Assembly (NCBI GenBank): GCA_021295655.1
Contig: JAGWBX010000021.1
Span: forward strand, 1-64,000
Length of the DNA: 64,000 nucleotides
Source: Candidatus Latescibacterota bacterium
Lineage (GTDB): Bacteria; Latescibacterota; UBA2968; GCA-2709665
Reading direction: 5' to 3'
A program made the position numbers and the translations under genes. How positions within the stretch are numbered: position 1 is the stretch's first letter; every line of letters starts with the position of its first letter. Below, piece after piece: positions 8,981 through 18,049 of this stretch. The notes below the pieces were generated by a model that was given only the letters and a program-made list of their open reading frames with translations, ran no database searches and had not been told where the DNA came from.

Positions 8981-11665
8981 ATGCGCCCATTTGTCATCTG
9001 GTTCACCCACATCTTGTTCGTCTGCATTCTGGCCGTAACGGTAGATGCGGAAGAAGCCAAACCCGATACCACGGCGGCGGACACGGCGAAAGTCAAGGCC
9101 AAAGAGACCAGGTCGGACACGACCTCGAAAAAAGACAAGAAGAAAAAAAAGAAGACCTTCGAGGAAGTCACGAAAGACTTCGAAGTTATCCCGGGTCTCT
9201 TTACGATTTACCGAAAAGACGACGAAGCCAAAGTCTACATGGAGATCAAGCCCAGACAGTTCGACAGGCTCTTTCTTTGCGCCGTTACCCGTGAGGCGGC
9301 CGACGGTTATTTCTTCGACGCAACGGCCCTGATTCCCAGCTTTATGAACTACGGTTTTCCCTTCGTTCTCAAACGCGTGGGAAAGAACGTGCAGTTCCTG
9401 CACAGAAACCTCTACTTCCGGGCGGATGAGAACGCTCCGATCGCCGGCGCAGTGGAACGCAGCGTCACCAATTCCATCCTGAGCGTTGCGAAAATCGTGG
9501 ACAGCGAGCCACACCCCGAAAAGAAAAGCATCCTTGTGGATGCGAATGGCTTCTTCCTGCAGGATCTGGCAATGGTGGCGGCCGCGTTCAGAAACCGCAA
9601 AGTGAAGTACCGCTTCGACGGCAAGAACAGCTACTTCGGAAAGGTGAAGTCCTTTCCGCTGAACACCGAGATCGAAGTGGTCCTGCACTTCAATACGCCC
9701 AACCCCGAATTCGAGGCGTACACCTTCCCCGACCCCCGCAGTTTTCAGCACGTCTACCACTTCAGCCTTTCCACCCTGCCCCGGACGGGCTATCGGCCCC
9801 GGCTGGGGGATGACCGGGTGGGCCACTTCCTCACCATGTACCAGGACTACAGCACGGTACAGAAGGAGACGCCCTACATACGATACGTGGAGCGGTGGCG
9901 CCTGGAGAAGGAGAATCCGCGGGCAAGGCTCTCGAAACCCAAAAAGCCGATCGTCTTCTGGCTGGAGAAGACGGTACCCGTGAAATACAGGAAGGCCCTG
10001 AAAAAGGGCCTCCTGATGTGGAATGAAGCCTTCGAGCGCATCGGCTTCAAGGACGCGATCGTTGTAAAGCAGCAACCGGACAACGCGGAATGGGACGCCG
10101 CCGACGCGCGTTACAACATGGTCCGCTGGTTCGTGAACCCCCGAAGGGTATATGCCCAGGGGCCCTCCCGTGCCAATCCGCTCACGGGCGAATTGTTCCA
10201 CGCGAGCATCCGCTTCAGTGCCGATTTTCCGCGTTCGATGTTCCGGGAATACGAGGAATTCGTGGACCCTTTATCTGAAGCCGGCGGCCCGTTTCCGGAG
10301 CAGGATCGAACGAGGGACCATTCGCGGGGATTCTGCGACTATGCAGAAGGCGCCGCCCACCAGGCCGCGTTTACCGGAAACCTGCTGACGGCACGGGGAG
10401 AAATCGACCCTGGGGGTGAGGACGGCCAGGAATTCATCAACGATTATCTGACCATGATCGCCGCGCACGAAATGGGGCACACCCTGGGCCTGCGCCATAA
10501 TTTCCGCGCAAGCACCCTGCATCCCACGGAGCGCCTTCACGACAAGGAGGCCGTCAAGGATCTGGCCAGTTCGGTGATGGACTACCTGCCGCCGAATATC
10601 GCGCCGGAGGGAGAAAGCCAGGGCCACTTCTTTCCCACCACTCTGGGCCCCTACGACAAGTGGGCGATCGAATACGCCTACAGACCCATCGACGCGGAGA
10701 GCCCGGAGGCGGAACGGGAAGAACTGCACAAGATCGCCGCCAAAGTCGCGGACCCCAGGGTCGCCTACGGTACGGATGAAGACGCCTTCGGCGCGCCCCG
10801 GGGCATCGATCCGACGGTCAATCGCTGGGACCTGGGCGCCGATCCGCTGGCTTACCACCGGAATCGCATCGGCCTCGCGAAGGAACTCTGGCGAAAAATG
10901 GAAGGCACGTTCGAGGTTCCAGGCAGGCGCTACCAGAAACTTCGGAGGGTATTCGGCCAGGGCCTCACGGAATACGTCCTCGCTGCGCGCAACATTACCA
11001 AATATATCGGCGGCATCCATCACCGGCGCGACCACGTGGGCGACCCCGGAAACCGGCTGCCGTTCGAACCGGTCAAGGCAGCCAGGCAACGGGAGGCGTT
11101 CGACTTCCTCAAAACGCACGTTTTCGGTCCGGATGCCTTCGACTTTCCACCCGGGCTGATGCGTAAACTCGCCCCCGAACGCCTCTGGGGCTTCACCGGC
11201 GCGGTCTGGCGCATGCAGCGCCTGGACTATCCAATCCACAGCCGGATTCTGAGCATACAGCGCGGCCCCTTGAGCGCGTTGTACCATCCGCTGCTGCTGG
11301 GCCGGTTGCAGGACCTGGAACTCTGGGCCGGCGAAGACATATTTGACATGCCGGAACTCTTCGACGGCCTGCGCGAAACCATCTGGGCGGAACTGGAAAC
11401 CGCCGCCAACATCAACAGCTTCCGACGAAACCTCCAGCGCATGCACCTGGACCACGTCGTTGCCCTGGTCGTGAAGCCGCCCCGCGACGCCCCGGCCGAC
11501 GCCACCTCTCTTGCGCGCACGGACCTGGCGGCCCTTGCAACCGCCATTCGGAACGTGCTATCCAATACCGGCATGGACCGCCAGACCCGCGCCCATCTGG
11601 AGGAGAGCGTCACGCGCATCGATGCCGCTCTCGAAGCAGGCGTGCAACGCCAACTTGGAGGATAA
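8981..11665 (+). CDS. Zinc-dependent metalloprotease (DUF5117/DUF5118-type)
   Basis: Signal-peptide-like N-terminus after GGAGGACAGG RBS; HEMGHTLGLRHNF metzincin motif (HExxHxxGxxH) and SSVMDYLPP Met-turn-like segment. The ORF track start at 8489 is spurious read-through. Confidence 0.88.
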   Translation: MRPFVIWFTHILFVCILAVTVDAEEAKPDTTAADTAKVKAKETRSDTTSKKDKKKKKKTFEEVTKDFEVIPGLFTIYRKDDEAKVYMEIKPRQFDRLFLCAVTREAADGYFFDATALIPSFMNYGFPFVLKRVGKNVQFLHRNLYFRADENAPIAGAVERSVTNSILSVAKIVDSEPHPEKKSILVDANGFFLQDLAMVAAAFRNRKVKYRFDGKNSYFGKVKSFPLNTEIEVVLHFNTPNPEFEAYTFPDPRSFQHVYHFSLSTLPRTGYRPRLGDDRVGHFLTMYQDYSTVQKETPYIRYVERWRLEKENPRARLSKPKKPIVFWLEKTVPVKYRKALKKGLLMWNEAFERIGFKDAIVVKQQPDNAEWDAADARYNMVRWFVNPRRVYAQGPSRANPLTGELFHASIRFSADFPRSMFREYEEFVDPLSEAGGPFPEQDRTRDHSRGFCDYAEGAAHQAAFTGNLLTARGEIDPGGEDGQEFINDYLTMIAAHEMGHTLGLRHNFRASTLHPTERLHDKEAVKDLASSVMDYLPPNIAPEGESQGHFFPTTLGPYDKWAIEYAYRPIDAESPEAEREELHKIAAKVADPRVAYGTDEDAFGAPRGIDPTVNRWDLGADPLAYHRNRIGLAKELWRKMEGTFEVPGRRYQKLRRVFGQGLTEYVLAARNITKYIGGIHHRRDHVGDPGNRLPFEPVKAARQREAFDFLKTHVFGPDAFDFPPGLMRKLAPERLWGFTGAVWRMQRLDYPIHSRILSIQRGPLSALYHPLLLGRLQDLELWAGEDIFDMPELFDGLRETIWAELETAANINSFRRNLQRMHLDHVVALVVKPPRDAPADATSLARTDLAALATAIRNVLSNTGMDRQTRAHLEESVTRIDAALEAGVQRQLGG

Positions 11666-11724
11666 AGATTCACAGAGCTGTAACGGAGCGGCGACCTCGC
11701 CGCGTACCGATCAACGGAGCCACT

Positions 11725-13077
11725 ATGCCGGAACCATCCGATATCCGTATCCAGAACGTCGAACTCGACTTTGAAGCACACCCGTACCGCACGCCGCTCA
11801 AGTTCGGCGGCGTGGTCACCACGCACTGCAAACTGATGAATGTAACCGTCGACGTTGAAAACGGCGCCGGCGTCAGGGCATCCGGGTTCGGATCCATGCC
11901 CCTGGGGAACGCCTGGTCCTTCCCCTCCCAGTCGGTCGGATTCGATGATTCCATGCAGGCGATGGTCCTGCTCGGAAAGCGCATGGTTGCGTTCACCCGC
12001 ACCTATCGGGATAGGGGGCATCCTATAGACATCATGGCCGATCTGGAGTCCCAGTTTCTGAATCTCGCCGTGGAAACCGGCGCGGACCTGAACCTGGGAG
12101 AACCCATTCCCAGGCTCTGTACCCTGGTCACCGCAAGTCCGATCGATGCCGCGCTGCACGATGCCTACGGCAAGGTCAACGGGATCAATGCGTACGACGG
12201 TCTCTCCGCCGAATGGATGAACCACGATCTGGCCTGGTATCTGAACGACGACTTCAAAGGCGAACACCTGGACCGGTACACCCTGCGCGAACCCAAACCC
12301 CGCATGCCGCTCTACCACCTCGTGGGCGCCCTCGATCCACTTACGGACGCGGACGTCGATCAGCGGCTCGACGACGGCCTGCCCGAGACCCTGCCGGAAT
12401 GGATTCGCGCCGACGGCCTGACACATCTCAAAGTCAAACTCAACGGAGACGACCTGGCCTGGGACGTGGACCGCGTATGCGGCATTCACGCCGTTACTGC
12501 CCAGACACAGGCCGAACGCGGCGTATCGGACTGGGCTTATTCACTCGACTTCAACGAACAATGCCGTAACGTAGCCTACCTGATGGACTTTCTTGCGCAG
12601 ATCAGGGAAAAAAGCGGCGGCGCCTTCCAGCGCGTGGCCTACATCGAGCAACCCACGGCCCGCGACCTCCGCGCCAACCCTGAGAACACAATGCACGAAG
12701 CCGCCGGGATCCGGCCCGTGGTGATCGATGAGTCCCTGGAGGACTTCGAGAGCCTGCTGCTCGCCCGTAAACTGGGCTATTCCGGCGTCGCACTCAAGAC
12801 CTGCAAGGGTCAGTCACAGGCCCTGCTCATGGGCGCCGCGGCGGAAAAATACGGCATGTTCCTCTGCGTGCAGGACCTCACCTGCCCGGGGGCCTCGTTT
12901 CTGCACTCCGCCGGCCTGGCCGCGCGGGTGCCCGCGGTTACCGCTATCGAGGGCAACGCACGGCAGTACTGCCCGGGCGCCAACGGCGAGTGGGCGGATC
13001 GCTATCCCCCGGCCTTCAATATGACCGACGGCACCGTGGATACATCCGGCCTGAATGGAATCGGATTGGGTCACTGA
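11725..13077 (+). CDS. Enolase-superfamily enzyme (mandelate racemase / muconate lactonizing-like)
   Basis: LKVKLNGD (KxK), SLDFNE, YIEQPT, VIDESLED, ALKTCKG, in the order expected for the MLE-like subgroup. Confidence 0.85.
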   Translation: MPEPSDIRIQNVELDFEAHPYRTPLKFGGVVTTHCKLMNVTVDVENGAGVRASGFGSMPLGNAWSFPSQSVGFDDSMQAMVLLGKRMVAFTRTYRDRGHPIDIMADLESQFLNLAVETGADLNLGEPIPRLCTLVTASPIDAALHDAYGKVNGINAYDGLSAEWMNHDLAWYLNDDFKGEHLDRYTLREPKPRMPLYHLVGALDPLTDADVDQRLDDGLPETLPEWIRADGLTHLKVKLNGDDLAWDVDRVCGIHAVTAQTQAERGVSDWAYSLDFNEQCRNVAYLMDFLAQIREKSGGAFQRVAYIEQPTARDLRANPENTMHEAAGIRPVVIDESLEDFESLLLARKLGYSGVALKTCKGQSQALLMGAAAEKYGMFLCVQDLTCPGASFLHSAGLAARVPAVTAIEGNARQYCPGANGEWADRYPPAFNMTDGTVDTSGLNGIGLGH

Positions 13078-13118
13078 CGGCCGGCACCTGCCCTGCATCC
13101 GACAGGAAGGAACCGTAC

Positions 13119-14129
13119 ATGAAAGCCAAACAGCTTGTATTTTCCGGGAAAATGGCGGTCGAGACAGTCGAAGTCGAGGTACCGGACCGGCCGGCGCTTG
13201 GAGAAATACTGGTAGAACAACTCTACGGCTTGATCAGCCCCGGCACGGAACTGGCGATGTTTACGCAGACGCACGTGGGCTTCCCCAGGCCCGACTTCGG
13301 CTACGCCAGGTACCCGTTCTATCCGGGCTACGCCTCGGTGGGCCGCGTTCTGCTCACGGGCCGCGGCGTGGACGCCGTCAGTGAGGGCGACCTGGTATAC
13401 GTGCGGGGTAAGCACGCCTCCCACTCGATGATCTCCGCGGACCGGCCCCCGGTGAAACTTCCTGGAAATCTGACACTTGAACACGCCCCCTTTGCCGTCC
13501 TGGCTCAGATCGCGCTGACTGCCGTACGCCTTTCCGGGGTACGCCTTGGCCACAACGTCGCCGTATTCGGTCAGGGCCTTATCGGCAATTTCGCCGCGCA
13601 GTTGATGTGTCTCGCCGGCGCGGGCCGGGTCATCGGTATCGACACGATTCCCGAACGCCTCGCCATTGCCGCGGCCTGCGGCGTCGACGACGGCGTGAAT
13701 CCCCTCGTGGATAACCTGATGGAACGAATCGACAACGTTACCGGCGGCGCGGGATGCCAGATCGTGGTCGAGGCAACGGGCAACCCGCAGGTGGCCCCGC
13801 AGGCGATCAGGGCCGCGGCACAGATGGGGCAGGTTGTTCTTTTGGGCAGCCCGCGGGGCAGCGCCGAAATCGATCTGTATTTCGACCTTCACCGCACCGG
13901 CGTTTCCGTGATCGGCGCGCACGGCTCGAGACAGGCCGACGCCCGCCAGTTCGGCGACCCGGATCCTCACGAACTCATGCTGGACTTCATCGCCCGCGGG
14001 CGCCTGAAGGTCGCTCCCCTGCTTACCCACGTCCTGCCTGCCTCGGGGGCCGCCACGGCCTACCGGGGTCTCCTCGAAGAAAAAGGCGCCTGGCTCGGCG
14101 TCCTCCTGGACCTCACCCGCTGGGAGTAG
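13119..14129 (+). CDS. Zinc-binding alcohol dehydrogenase family (MDR) protein
   Basis: MKAKQLVFSGKMAVETVEVEVP...GLISPGTELAMF...VAVFGQGLIGNFAAQLMCLAGAGRVIGIDTIPERLAIA. Confidence 0.87.
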   Translation: MKAKQLVFSGKMAVETVEVEVPDRPALGEILVEQLYGLISPGTELAMFTQTHVGFPRPDFGYARYPFYPGYASVGRVLLTGRGVDAVSEGDLVYVRGKHASHSMISADRPPVKLPGNLTLEHAPFAVLAQIALTAVRLSGVRLGHNVAVFGQGLIGNFAAQLMCLAGAGRVIGIDTIPERLAIAAACGVDDGVNPLVDNLMERIDNVTGGAGCQIVVEATGNPQVAPQAIRAAAQMGQVVLLGSPRGSAEIDLYFDLHRTGVSVIGAHGSRQADARQFGDPDPHELMLDFIARGRLKVAPLLTHVLPASGAATAYRGLLEEKGAWLGVLLDLTRWE

Positions 14130-14136
14130 CCCGCGC

Positions 14137-15420
14137 ATGCGAATCGTCCGCGCCGATCTGGAAATGCAGCGTCAACCCTTCGCGAAGCCGTTCGCGTTCA
14201 AGGGCGCCGCCTTTCACGAAAAGTGGAACCTGATCGTACGCCTGACGGAACAAGACGGTACCGAAGCCGTGGGTGTGGGCGGCACCGCCGTACTCTGGTC
14301 CGACCCCGACGTGTTTTCGAGCCATACCGAAATCGGCGGTAACATCCTCATGGCCGCGCTTCTGGAATTTGCGCTTCAACAGGCCGTGGACCGGGAGTTC
14401 GTCGACCCGCCCGCCCTGTTGGCGGAACTCGTGCCGCAGGTGCACGACTACGGCAAGACGGTCACCCGGAACCGCGGTCTGCGACTCACGTTTTCTCTGA
14501 TCGCCCTGGTCGCCCTGGACAATGCCGCGTGGATGCTTCATGCGAAGCGTCAGGGAATTACCACGTTCGATCACCTCATACCGGTTGCGTACCGACCCTT
14601 TCTTGCGGACCGCCAGTTCCATCTCGGCCTTGCCCCGGCCGTAGGCTACGGGATGCCCGTGGATGAACTGCAGGCCATCTTGGAAACGGGCGTCTACATC
14701 CTGAAGATCAAGATCGGCCAACCCGGCGCCGAGGCCGACATGGTCAGGAAGGACATCGAATGGCTCGATCGAATCCATCACGTTGCGGCACAATACAATT
14801 CGCCGATGACGGACTCGGGAAAAGTCCTCTACTATCTCGATGCGAACGCGCGATACGCGAAAAAAGAAACCATGGCCCGCCTGCTGGACCATGCGCTCAA
14901 GACCGGGATACACGAGCACATCGTCCTCATCGAAGAGCCCTTTGGGGATCCCGGCGAATTCGACGTGGGCGACCTGCCGGCCAGGTTCGCGGCCGACGAG
15001 AGCGTACAGACGGTGGAGGACGTGGGCACAAGGGCCGATCAGGGGTACGGGGCCATCGCCGTCAAGCCCGCCGGCAAGACCCTTTCGCTCGCGTTCCGGA
15101 TGGTGCGCGCCGCGGCGGAAGCCGGCGTGCCGAGTTTCGTGGCCGATAACGGGTGCATTCCCCTCCTGGTCGAGTGGAACAAGAACGTTGCGGCCCGCCT
15201 GCCGGGATTCCCGGGAATCCGTGGCGGACTGATTGAATCAAACGGGCCTGAGAACTACGGCAACTGGGCCGACCTGCTTGCCGCGTACCCCATCCCGGAC
15301 GCGCCGTGGCTGACGCCCGAATCGGGCGCATTTGTCCTGAACGAGGCCTACTACCGGCACAGCGGCGGCGTTTTCCACGATCCGGTACCCTATTCCCGGA
15401 TGTTCCGAACCTCAAGTTGA
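14137..15420 (+). CDS. Enolase-superfamily enzyme, second paralogue
   Basis: ILKIKIGQPG (KxK), YYLDANARY, LIEEPFGD, FAADESVQT, AIAVKPAGK. Confidence 0.82.
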   Translation: MRIVRADLEMQRQPFAKPFAFKGAAFHEKWNLIVRLTEQDGTEAVGVGGTAVLWSDPDVFSSHTEIGGNILMAALLEFALQQAVDREFVDPPALLAELVPQVHDYGKTVTRNRGLRLTFSLIALVALDNAAWMLHAKRQGITTFDHLIPVAYRPFLADRQFHLGLAPAVGYGMPVDELQAILETGVYILKIKIGQPGAEADMVRKDIEWLDRIHHVAAQYNSPMTDSGKVLYYLDANARYAKKETMARLLDHALKTGIHEHIVLIEEPFGDPGEFDVGDLPARFAADESVQTVEDVGTRADQGYGAIAVKPAGKTLSLAFRMVRAAAEAGVPSFVADNGCIPLLVEWNKNVAARLPGFPGIRGGLIESNGPENYGNWADLLAAYPIPDAPWLTPESGAFVLNEAYYRHSGGVFHDPVPYSRMFRTSS

Positions 15421-17073
15421 ATGACGGAGAATGCCATGCAATCCCCACACGGAATCGGCCACCACGCCTTTCGACCATCGGTGATGGGAAACAACGGGCT
15501 CGTTGCCTCCGGCCATCCCCTGGCATCCCAGGCCGGCATTGCCACGCTGATGGCCGGCGGAAACGCCATCGACGCCGCCGTTGCGACAGCCACAGCGCTG
15601 GGCGTGGTCGAACCTGCCGCATCGGGCGTGGGCGGCGACGGCTATCTGCTTATCTACCGGTCCGATACCGGCGCCGTTTCCGCCGTTAACGCCACCGGCG
15701 CCGCCCCTCGAGCGGCTACACGGGACATCTATCTGGATCGCGGCGGTATTCCCATGAGAGGTATACTCAGCGTCTCCGTTCCAGGCCTGGTGGACGGCTG
15801 GCTTATCGCCCACGAACGCCACGGCCGCCTCGGTCTCGAACGTGTCCTGGAACCGGCCATCTCCCTTTGCGAAGACGGGTTTCCCGTCAGCCACAAGCTT
15901 TCCGGCAGCCTTGCCGGCTGGAGCAGGAACTTCGCTTCCGATCCGTTCACCCGCAACGTGTTCACAAAGAACGGCCTGCCCATCGGACCCGGCGACGTCC
16001 TTCGCCAGAGCGACCTGGGCACCACGTTACGCCGGATCGCCGCGGAAGGCCGGGCGGCGCTGTACGAGGGCGACGTCGCGGAGGCCATCGTTGCATTCAG
16101 CCGTTCACGAGGCGGCCTGCTGACCATGGAAGACCTGGCGAACCACCACGCCCATTGGGCAGACGCCATTCACACCACCTACAGGGGCCACACGGTGTAT
16201 GAAATGCCGCCCAATTCCAGCGGCCACATCCTGCTCCAGGAGCTCAATATCGTGGAGCGTTTCAATCTTCAATCCCTTGGCTGCAACACGGCCGAGAGCA
16301 TCCATCTTATGGTGGAGGCCAAGAAACTCGCGTTTTCAGACAGGGAAGCCTTTGTCGCCGATCCGGACTGGCTGGATATCCCGCTCAGGGGCCTCCTCTC
16401 CAGGTCGTACGCCGAACAGCAGGCGCGGCGAATCGATCCCGAGCGAGCGGCAACCGACGTCCCTGCCGGGCGGCCCGAATCCCACGAGGACACCACGTGC
16501 TTCTGCACGGCGGACCGGTGGGGAAACGCCGTGTGCGTGCTGCAGTCCATCCAGTCCGGGTTCGGCGCCGGCCTGATCGCGGGAAATACCGGCATCCTGC
16601 TCAATAATCGGATGACGTACTGGCACCTGGAAGAGGACCACCCAAACTGTCTCATGCCCGGGAAACGGGTGCGTCACACGATGAACCCGGTCATTGTCAC
16701 CCTGGACAACAAGGCCGTGCTCGTCTGCGGTACGCCTGGCGCGGATACCCAGGTACAGACCAATCTCCAGCTCATCACCCATATGCTGGATTTCGGCATG
16801 ACCCCGCAGGAAGCCGTTGAGGCCCCGCGCTGGCGCAGTCTGCAAAACCCGATGGAGTCCACCGTCCCGCATACCTGCGAAGACGTCCTTCAACTTGAGG
16901 GCAGATTTTCCAAAGACGTCCGCGAGGGCCTCGCCCGGCGTGGCCACGACCTCCGGATCCTGGGCGACTGGGACGGTCCCGGAAGCGCCCAGGCGATCAC
17001 GATTCACCCGGAAACCAACACGCTCATCGGCGGGTCGGACCCGCGCCGGGACGGCTACGCCGCGGCGTGGTGA
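15421..17073 (+). CDS. ggt: Gamma-glutamyltransferase family protein
   Basis: VASGHPLASQAGIATLMAGGNAIDAAVATATALGVVEPAASGVGGDGYLLIY; HEDTTCFCTADRWGNAVCVLQSIQSGFGAG (Thr nucleophile region); TMNPVIVTLDNKAVLVCGTPG. Confidence 0.92.
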   Translation: MTENAMQSPHGIGHHAFRPSVMGNNGLVASGHPLASQAGIATLMAGGNAIDAAVATATALGVVEPAASGVGGDGYLLIYRSDTGAVSAVNATGAAPRAATRDIYLDRGGIPMRGILSVSVPGLVDGWLIAHERHGRLGLERVLEPAISLCEDGFPVSHKLSGSLAGWSRNFASDPFTRNVFTKNGLPIGPGDVLRQSDLGTTLRRIAAEGRAALYEGDVAEAIVAFSRSRGGLLTMEDLANHHAHWADAIHTTYRGHTVYEMPPNSSGHILLQELNIVERFNLQSLGCNTAESIHLMVEAKKLAFSDREAFVADPDWLDIPLRGLLSRSYAEQQARRIDPERAATDVPAGRPESHEDTTCFCTADRWGNAVCVLQSIQSGFGAGLIAGNTGILLNNRMTYWHLEEDHPNCLMPGKRVRHTMNPVIVTLDNKAVLVCGTPGADTQVQTNLQLITHMLDFGMTPQEAVEAPRWRSLQNPMESTVPHTCEDVLQLEGRFSKDVREGLARRGHDLRILGDWDGPGSAQAITIHPETNTLIGGSDPRRDGYAAAW

Positions 17074-17101
17074 GATCCGGGAGAGACAGAAGGAACACGC
17101 C

Positions 17102-17911
17102 ATGGCACACCACGAAGATTACCTGCGTGACGGGTACGTCATCCACCCACGGCCGGTGATTCCCCAAGACCTCGTCCGCCGCGCCATGGACGGCATGGAT
17201 GACGTGCTGGCCGGGCGATACGAGACCGGCATTCCCCCGCAGCCCTCCTATTGGAACCCCGGTGACGACCCGAACAAGCTGGGCAAAGTCGAAATGCCCC
17301 AGCTTGCCAACAGCGCCATATTGGAGCTTGTCAGCCATCCCGCTGTCGGCCGGCTTGCAGCGGCGGTCACCGGCGCAAAAAGGGTCCAGGTCTGGTGGGT
17401 CCAGCTCCTTTCCAAGCCGCCGGTGAGTACGGAATCGGGGTCCGGGGTCAGCGTCGGATGGCACCAGGACCGGCAGTATTGGAAGGCCTGGAAGGAGGGG
17501 AGCGAATTGTTCACCGCGTGGGTCGCCGTATCCGACGTGAGCGCTGACACGGGCCCCATGGCTTTTGTGACGGGCTCTCACAGATGGGGTCTGCTCAACC
17601 AGGGCGAGTTTTACTTTGACGACATCGAAATTCAACGCGAAGAGATCACCCTTCCTCCCGGCCAATCGTGGCGTGAAGAGGAAGCCATCCTTCCGCCGGG
17701 AGGCGTCTCGTTCCACCACTGCCTCACCTTCCACGGAAGCCGTCCTAACCGCTCCGGCGCGCCCAGGCGGAGCTTTGCCATCCACATGCGCACGGAAAAT
17801 TCATGCGCCGCCGCCCCTTCGGAAGGCACCCTCGCCCAGTTCATCCACAACACAGACTATTGTCCGGTCGTCTACGACGGCGCCAGACAGGGGTTGCCGC
17901 CAAAGAGCTGA
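17102..17911 (+). CDS. Phytanoyl-CoA dioxygenase (PhyH) family protein
   Basis: YLRDGYVIHPRPVI..., VGWHQDRQYWKAW (HxD), GPMAFVTGSHRWG, VSFHHCLTFHGSRPNRSGAPRRSFAIHMR. Confidence 0.9.
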   Translation: MAHHEDYLRDGYVIHPRPVIPQDLVRRAMDGMDDVLAGRYETGIPPQPSYWNPGDDPNKLGKVEMPQLANSAILELVSHPAVGRLAAAVTGAKRVQVWWVQLLSKPPVSTESGSGVSVGWHQDRQYWKAWKEGSELFTAWVAVSDVSADTGPMAFVTGSHRWGLLNQGEFYFDDIEIQREEITLPPGQSWREEEAILPPGGVSFHHCLTFHGSRPNRSGAPRRSFAIHMRTENSCAAAPSEGTLAQFIHNTDYCPVVYDGARQGLPPKS

Positions 17912-17949
17912 CACGGGTCGAGGCCATCCCGCAATGGTGCGCCGACTTA

Positions 17950-17995
17950 AAAAGAAAACGCAGCGGCAGGTTTCACTGCCGCTGCGTTTTCTTTT
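17950..17995. terminator. Bidirectional terminator between convergent PhyH (+) and TonB receptor (-)
   Basis: Perfect 20-bp stem AAAAGAAAACGCAGCGGCAG / CTGCCGCTGCGTTTTCTTTT with a 6-nt loop. Confidence 0.9.
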
Positions 17996-18007
17996 GTGGT
18001 TCAAAGT

Positions 18008-18039
18008 GCACCTGCGCGGCATGACGGCCGCGCAGGTGC
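18008..18039. terminator. Second GC-rich hairpin downstream of the TonB receptor gene
   Basis: GCACCTGCGCGGC / GCCGCGCAGGTGC 13-bp perfect stem with short loop, in tandem with the 17950-17995 terminator. Confidence 0.55.
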
Positions 18040-18049
18040 TTTCGCGTTT

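Noticed and set aside
8960-10201. 413-aa minus-strand ORF opposite the metalloprotease (also 10271-11455)
   Set aside because: Antisense shadow of a CDS with clear HExxHxxGxxH motif; low-complexity composition.
11227-12489. 420-aa minus-strand ORF
   Set aside because: Antisense across two well-supported genes; no domain signal.
13071-14138. 355-aa minus-strand ORF nearly coextensive with the Zn-ADH gene
   Set aside because: Striking length but composition is that of a shadow ORF; plus strand has canonical MDR motifs.
16817-17101. N-terminal extension of the PhyH ORF
   Set aside because: Overlaps the GGT 3' end; MAHHEDYLRDGYVIHP start at 17102 fits the family.
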